A stretch of DNA of 64,000 nt. Source: Rhodanobacter soli. GTDB taxonomy: Bacteria; Pseudomonadota; Gammaproteobacteria; Xanthomonadales; Rhodanobacteraceae. The DNA is taken from assembly GCF_040548735.1 (NCBI RefSeq), contig NZ_JBEPSD010000001.1, positions 434,001 to 498,000 of the forward strand, given 5' to 3'. This document shows positions 58,688-64,000 of the stretch, one piece after another; position 1 is the stretch's first letter; each line of letters begins with the position of its first letter. The notes below the pieces were generated by a model. That model was given only the letters and a program-made list of their open reading frames with translations, ran no database searches and was not told the origin of the DNA. The translations under genes and the position numbers were made by a program.

Positions 58688-59058
58688 TACACCCCTCCTT
58701 GCAAGACGTTATCGACGGAATCGCGGGTGGCGTTCCATGCGGCGACCCATTCGCGCAATACCTCGCGCCCCGGTTTGGTGATGCGGTAATAGCGGCGCGG
58801 CGGCCCGCTGACGGACGGCTCGACCTCGCTAGCGAGCAGGCCGGCGCCCTCCAGATTGCGCAGCACCGGATACAGCGCGCTCTGCTTGCCGGCCAGCACG
58901 CCCTCGCCCACTTCTTCCAGACGCTTGGCGATCTGGTAGCCGTACATCGGCTGGCGCGACTGCCCCAGCACCGCCAGCAGCACCAGCGACACGGTGCCGC
59001 TGGAAAGCTCCTTCTGGAACTTCTTCAACTGGCTGACGCTATCGTCCACTTTGCTCAC
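58687..59058 (-). CDS. PadR-family transcriptional regulator
   Basis: This 123-residue winged-helix regulator has LLAVLGQSRQPMYGYQIAKRL and the ligand-dependent ALYPVLRNLEGAGLLASEV, PRRYYRITKPGREVL. The GTG at 59058 is the only suitable start. It overlaps the HAAS gene, an arrangement that suggests it senses or controls that membrane protein. Confidence 0.9.
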   Translation of the reverse strand: MSKVDDSVSQLKKFQKELSSGTVSLVLLAVLGQSRQPMYGYQIAKRLEEVGEGVLAGKQSALYPVLRNLEGAGLLASEVEPSVSGPPRRYYRITKPGREVLREWVAAWNATRDSVDNVLQGGV

Positions 59059-59098
59059 CTGCACTACCGCCTGTAGTTGAGTGAACCATAGTGCGAAC

Positions 59099-59110
59099 TT
59101 GACACTAGTG
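59099..59110 (+). promoter_or_regulatory. Possible -35 element and palindrome between padR and the M23 gene
   Basis: TTGACA (59099-59104) is a consensus -35 for rightward transcription, but no matching -10 is seen 17 bases on. The 8-bp palindrome CACTAGTG (59103-59110) overlaps it and could be a regulator site, perhaps for PadR. Confidence 0.3.
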
Positions 59111-59209
59111 CATGGGCCTGAAGTCATGCTTCGGCCATCCTGGGATATGGGCATGACACCAACCGGCGTATCTTCCTCGCCGGTCACGCGACTTCCGAGC
59201 GTTTTCAGC

Positions 59210-60313
59210 ATGAACATTCGAAATATTGCCACGGCCGTCATCCTGATCCTGGGACTCGCCCTGGTCGGCTGGCGGACATCGGCGCACGAGCCCGCCGTGG
59301 AGATGCACGTCGGAAATCCGCTCCGTCTGGCCAAGGTCATGGGGCAGCAGCGCCTGGTGTACGAGCTCCATGTCACCAACATTTCCGATGTGCCCGTGGA
59401 GCTCAGCGCACTCGATATCCTGGACGCCGGCGGGAAGCCCTTCCTGCATCTGGAACAGAAGGCGCTAAGCACCCGCACCGCCCTGAAGAACGGTGGCAGC
59501 GTCCTGGCGGCACATGCGCAAACGGTGGTGTATCTGACCGTTGATTTCGGCGCCACGGCGCCGACGGCCATCCGGCACCGGCTGACCGTGAAGCACGGCG
59601 GAGCCGAGACCGTCATCATGGGCTCCAGCGTGCCGGTCGTGGCGATCGAGGGACCCGTGCTCGCAGCACCGCTCAGAGGCGGGCCCTGGGTCGCGGTCTA
59701 CAGCGATGAATGGCCTCGCGGGCATCGTCGCGTCTTTTACGGAACGGGCGGACATGCCCGTCTGCCTGGCCGCTTCGCGATCGACTGGATGAAGGTCGAT
59801 GCGCAGGGAAGGACGCTGAGGAATGATTCCGGCCTCGCCTCCAGCTCGCTTTCCTATGGCGCCGAAGTACTGGCTGTCGCCGATGCCCGTGTGGTCGCGG
59901 CACGGGACGGCATCACGGAGGCGGCAAGGATCTCCGACAACCATGCTCATCCGCACCCGGATGCCGCGGGAAATTACATTTCATTGGCGCTCGAAGGCGG
60001 GCAATTCGCCACCTACGAGCATCTCCGCCCGGGGAGCCTGAAAGTCGCCAAGGGAGACCACGTCAGCGCAGGACAAGTGCTCGCGGAGGTCGGGTTCACC
60101 GGCGATTCGACGGAACCCCACCTGCACTTCCACGTGTCGGATTCACCCAGTCCGCTGGAAGGCGAAGGCATGCCTTACTCCCTGAGTCGCGTCCTCCTGC
60201 TCGGGCGCTTCACGGATTGGAACGAGCTGGGATCGCGGCGATGGCAGGATCTCCGGCCGCACGTTGTCGACCGCGAATTTCCTCAGGGAGGTGACGTGGT
60301 CGATTTCAAATGA
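59210..60313 (+). CDS. M23-family peptidase (LytM-type), exported
   Basis: This 367-residue protein has a signal or anchor at residues 5-22 and a beta-rich N-terminal domain. The C-terminal M23 domain shows the metal Asp in GRFAIDWMKVD, ATYEHLRPGSLKVAKGDHV, and HLHFHVSD with the final metal His and catalytic His. It probably cuts peptidoglycan or other peptide cross-links. The base composition is less GC-rich than its neighbours. It is divergent from padR. Confidence 0.85.
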   Translation: MNIRNIATAVILILGLALVGWRTSAHEPAVEMHVGNPLRLAKVMGQQRLVYELHVTNISDVPVELSALDILDAGGKPFLHLEQKALSTRTALKNGGSVLAAHAQTVVYLTVDFGATAPTAIRHRLTVKHGGAETVIMGSSVPVVAIEGPVLAAPLRGGPWVAVYSDEWPRGHRRVFYGTGGHARLPGRFAIDWMKVDAQGRTLRNDSGLASSSLSYGAEVLAVADARVVAARDGITEAARISDNHAHPHPDAAGNYISLALEGGQFATYEHLRPGSLKVAKGDHVSAGQVLAEVGFTGDSTEPHLHFHVSDSPSPLEGEGMPYSLSRVLLLGRFTDWNELGSRRWQDLRPHVVDREFPQGGDVVDFK

Positions 60314-60434
60314 CGCCGCCGGATACGCCGTCGAATCCACAGCTCGAACCGGACCCGGCGAACGCCGATCGACCGCCTTCCGTGGAGGTCGACTCATGGC
60401 CGTGACGAACCCTTCGCTGCCGCGAGGGTCTCGG

Positions 60435-62825
<2,391 letters not shown>

Positions 62826-62853
62826 CGTGTCTCCATCGGTATCGCCGGACGGC

Positions 62854-63264
<411 letters not shown>

Positions 63265-63345
63265 GGCAGTCATCCTGGGTGTGGGTCGGGCCGTCATGCT
63301 AGAGCGGCCCGGTGGCCCGCGCTTCTCGATTCCTGATCGGCCGGG

Positions 63346-63762
63346 TCACCTGATCGGCCTCGTCACCAGCTTGGCCACGCACGACGGCATCCCCTCCGTC
63401 GCTCGCGCCGCTTCGCGCCGGTACACGCTGGGCGGCACACCGACCAGCTCGGTGAAGCGACTGCTGAAGGTGCCCAGCGACGCGCAACCGACCTCGAAGC
63501 AGACCTCGGTGACGCTGAGGTCGCCGCAACGCAGCAGCGCCATCGCGCGCTCGATGCGCCGCGTCATCAGGTAGCTGTACGGCGACTCGCCGTAGGCGAG
63601 CCGGAACTGGCGGCTGAGGTGACCGGCCGACATGTCCACGCCGCGGGCCAGCGCCTCGACGTCCAGCGGCTGCGCGTACTCCCGGTCGATCCGGTCGCGA
63701 ACGCGGCGTAGCCGTGCGAGGTCGCGCAGGTGCTGTGCTTCGGCGGGTCTGCTGGCCATCGG
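63346..63762 (-). CDS. AraC-family regulator (DNA-binding domain only)
   Basis: This 138-residue protein is essentially an AraC DNA-binding domain: LARGVDMSAGHLSRQFRLAY is the first helix-turn-helix and TEVCFEVGCASLGTFSSRFTE the second. There is no ligand domain. The start may be 63756 instead. It precedes the VOC and UvrA2-like genes on the same strand and may control them. It is divergent from the secreted protein at the right edge. Confidence 0.9.
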   Translation of the reverse strand, partial: PMASRPAEAQHLRDLARLRRVRDRIDREYAQPLDVEALARGVDMSAGHLSRQFRLAYGESPYSYLMTRRIERAMALLRCGDLSVTEVCFEVGCASLGTFSSRFTELVGVPPSVYRREAARATEGMPSCVAKLVTRPIR

Positions 63763-63873
63763 CATGATCGTGTCACGTCGCACCGGCGTGCTCAAGCCGT
63801 TGACGCGATGCACCGGGCAAACTCCCACTCTGCTAATTTGCAACCCTTGCCCATCCATCGCCAAGGGGACGCC

Positions 63874-64000
63874 ATGCTTCGCCGCCACCTCATCGCCGCA
63901 CTCGCGCTGGCCAGCAGCCTGCTGGCGCTGCCTGCCCTCGCCGAACAGGACAAGCCCACGCCGACGGCGAAGGAAATCCTCGCCAAATCCACACCAGCCG
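63874..64000 (+). CDS. N-terminus of an exported protein (partial; possible peptidyl-prolyl isomerase)
   Basis: Only the first 42 codons are in the window. MLRRHLIAALALASSLLALP is a signal peptide with cleavage near ALAEQ, followed by DKPTPTAKEILAKSTPA. AAGGGGA lies seven bases upstream of the ATG. The residues after the signal resemble periplasmic cyclophilin-type isomerases of Xanthomonadales, but too little is present to be sure. Confidence 0.55.
   Translation, partial: MLRRHLIAALALASSLLALPALAEQDKPTPTAKEILAKSTPA

Overview
The window is a 64 kb stretch of GC-rich (roughly two thirds G+C) gammaproteobacterial chromosome. Gene content and order point to the Xanthomonadales (Lysobacterales), most probably the Rhodanobacteraceae (Rhodanobacter, Dyella, Frateuria and relatives). 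Supporting signs are a full his operon led by a TrpR-like regulator, the asd-fimV-truA-trpF-trpBA-accD run, a HiPIP gene, the metG-rnfB-nth group, a Zur-linked MerC-like gene, and many GTG starts. The genus is an inference from proteins and synteny; there is no rRNA here. Genes are densely packed, no IS element, prophage, tRNA or CRISPR array was seen, and most of the window is core metabolism.

Layout. 1-5.2 kb: 3' end of parE, 3-hydroxyanthranilate dioxygenase, a Nudix hydrolase and two paralogous APC permeases. 5.2-5.6 kb: an AT-rich gap with a possible structured RNA. 5.6-9.1 kb: HiPIP, the methionine-salvage genes mtnB-mtnD-mtnC, and a C13 peptidase. 9.1-16.6 kb: the nine-gene histidine operon on the minus strand (TrpR-like regulator, hisG, D, C, B, H, A, F, IE), with a recognisable promoter and a candidate operator. 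16.7-19.4 kb: ribosomal protein bTHX, a CDF efflux protein, a MerC-like protein behind a near-perfect Zur box, and zur. 19.4-24.2 kb: gltX, a transporter-family outer-membrane-type protein, DUF4399, a GT4 glycosyltransferase overlapping a PAP2 phosphatase, then an intergenic pair of 50-bp repeats.

24.2-37.2 kb is one long minus-strand block: prmB, GNAT, aroC, 2-hydroxyacid dehydrogenase, asd, a small coiled-coil protein, fimV, truA, trpF, a JmjC/cupin-8 protein, trpB, trpA and accD. It combines aromatic and aspartate-family amino acid synthesis with fatty acid synthesis, ribosome and tRNA modification, and a type IV pilus/polarity factor. 37.3-43.6 kb: psd, an unknown protein, an MltD-type lytic transglycosylase, a HerA/YjgR-like ATPase, a membrane protein and greB. 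43.7-53.1 kb: an orphan PhnD-like binding protein, DUF3025, rimO, dienelactone hydrolase, HIT protein, lipoprotein, dcd, FMN reductase, apbC, DUF2147 and an MFS transporter. 53.3-58.0 kb: metG, rnfB, nth and a methyltransferase. 57.8-64 kb looks more accessory: a PadR regulator with a HAAS membrane protein, an M23 peptidase, and an AraC-VOC-UvrA2-like cassette that resembles actinobacterial genes. The 5' end of a secreted protein runs off the right edge.

I found no unmistakably new multi-gene system. The observations most worth following are the Zur box in front of the MerC-like gene, the promoter/operator of the his operon, a 14-bp motif shared immediately upstream of mtnB and aroC, the hairpin RNA candidate at 5.4 kb, the 50-bp repeats with DnaA-box-like words at 24 kb, and the UvrA2-like cassette.
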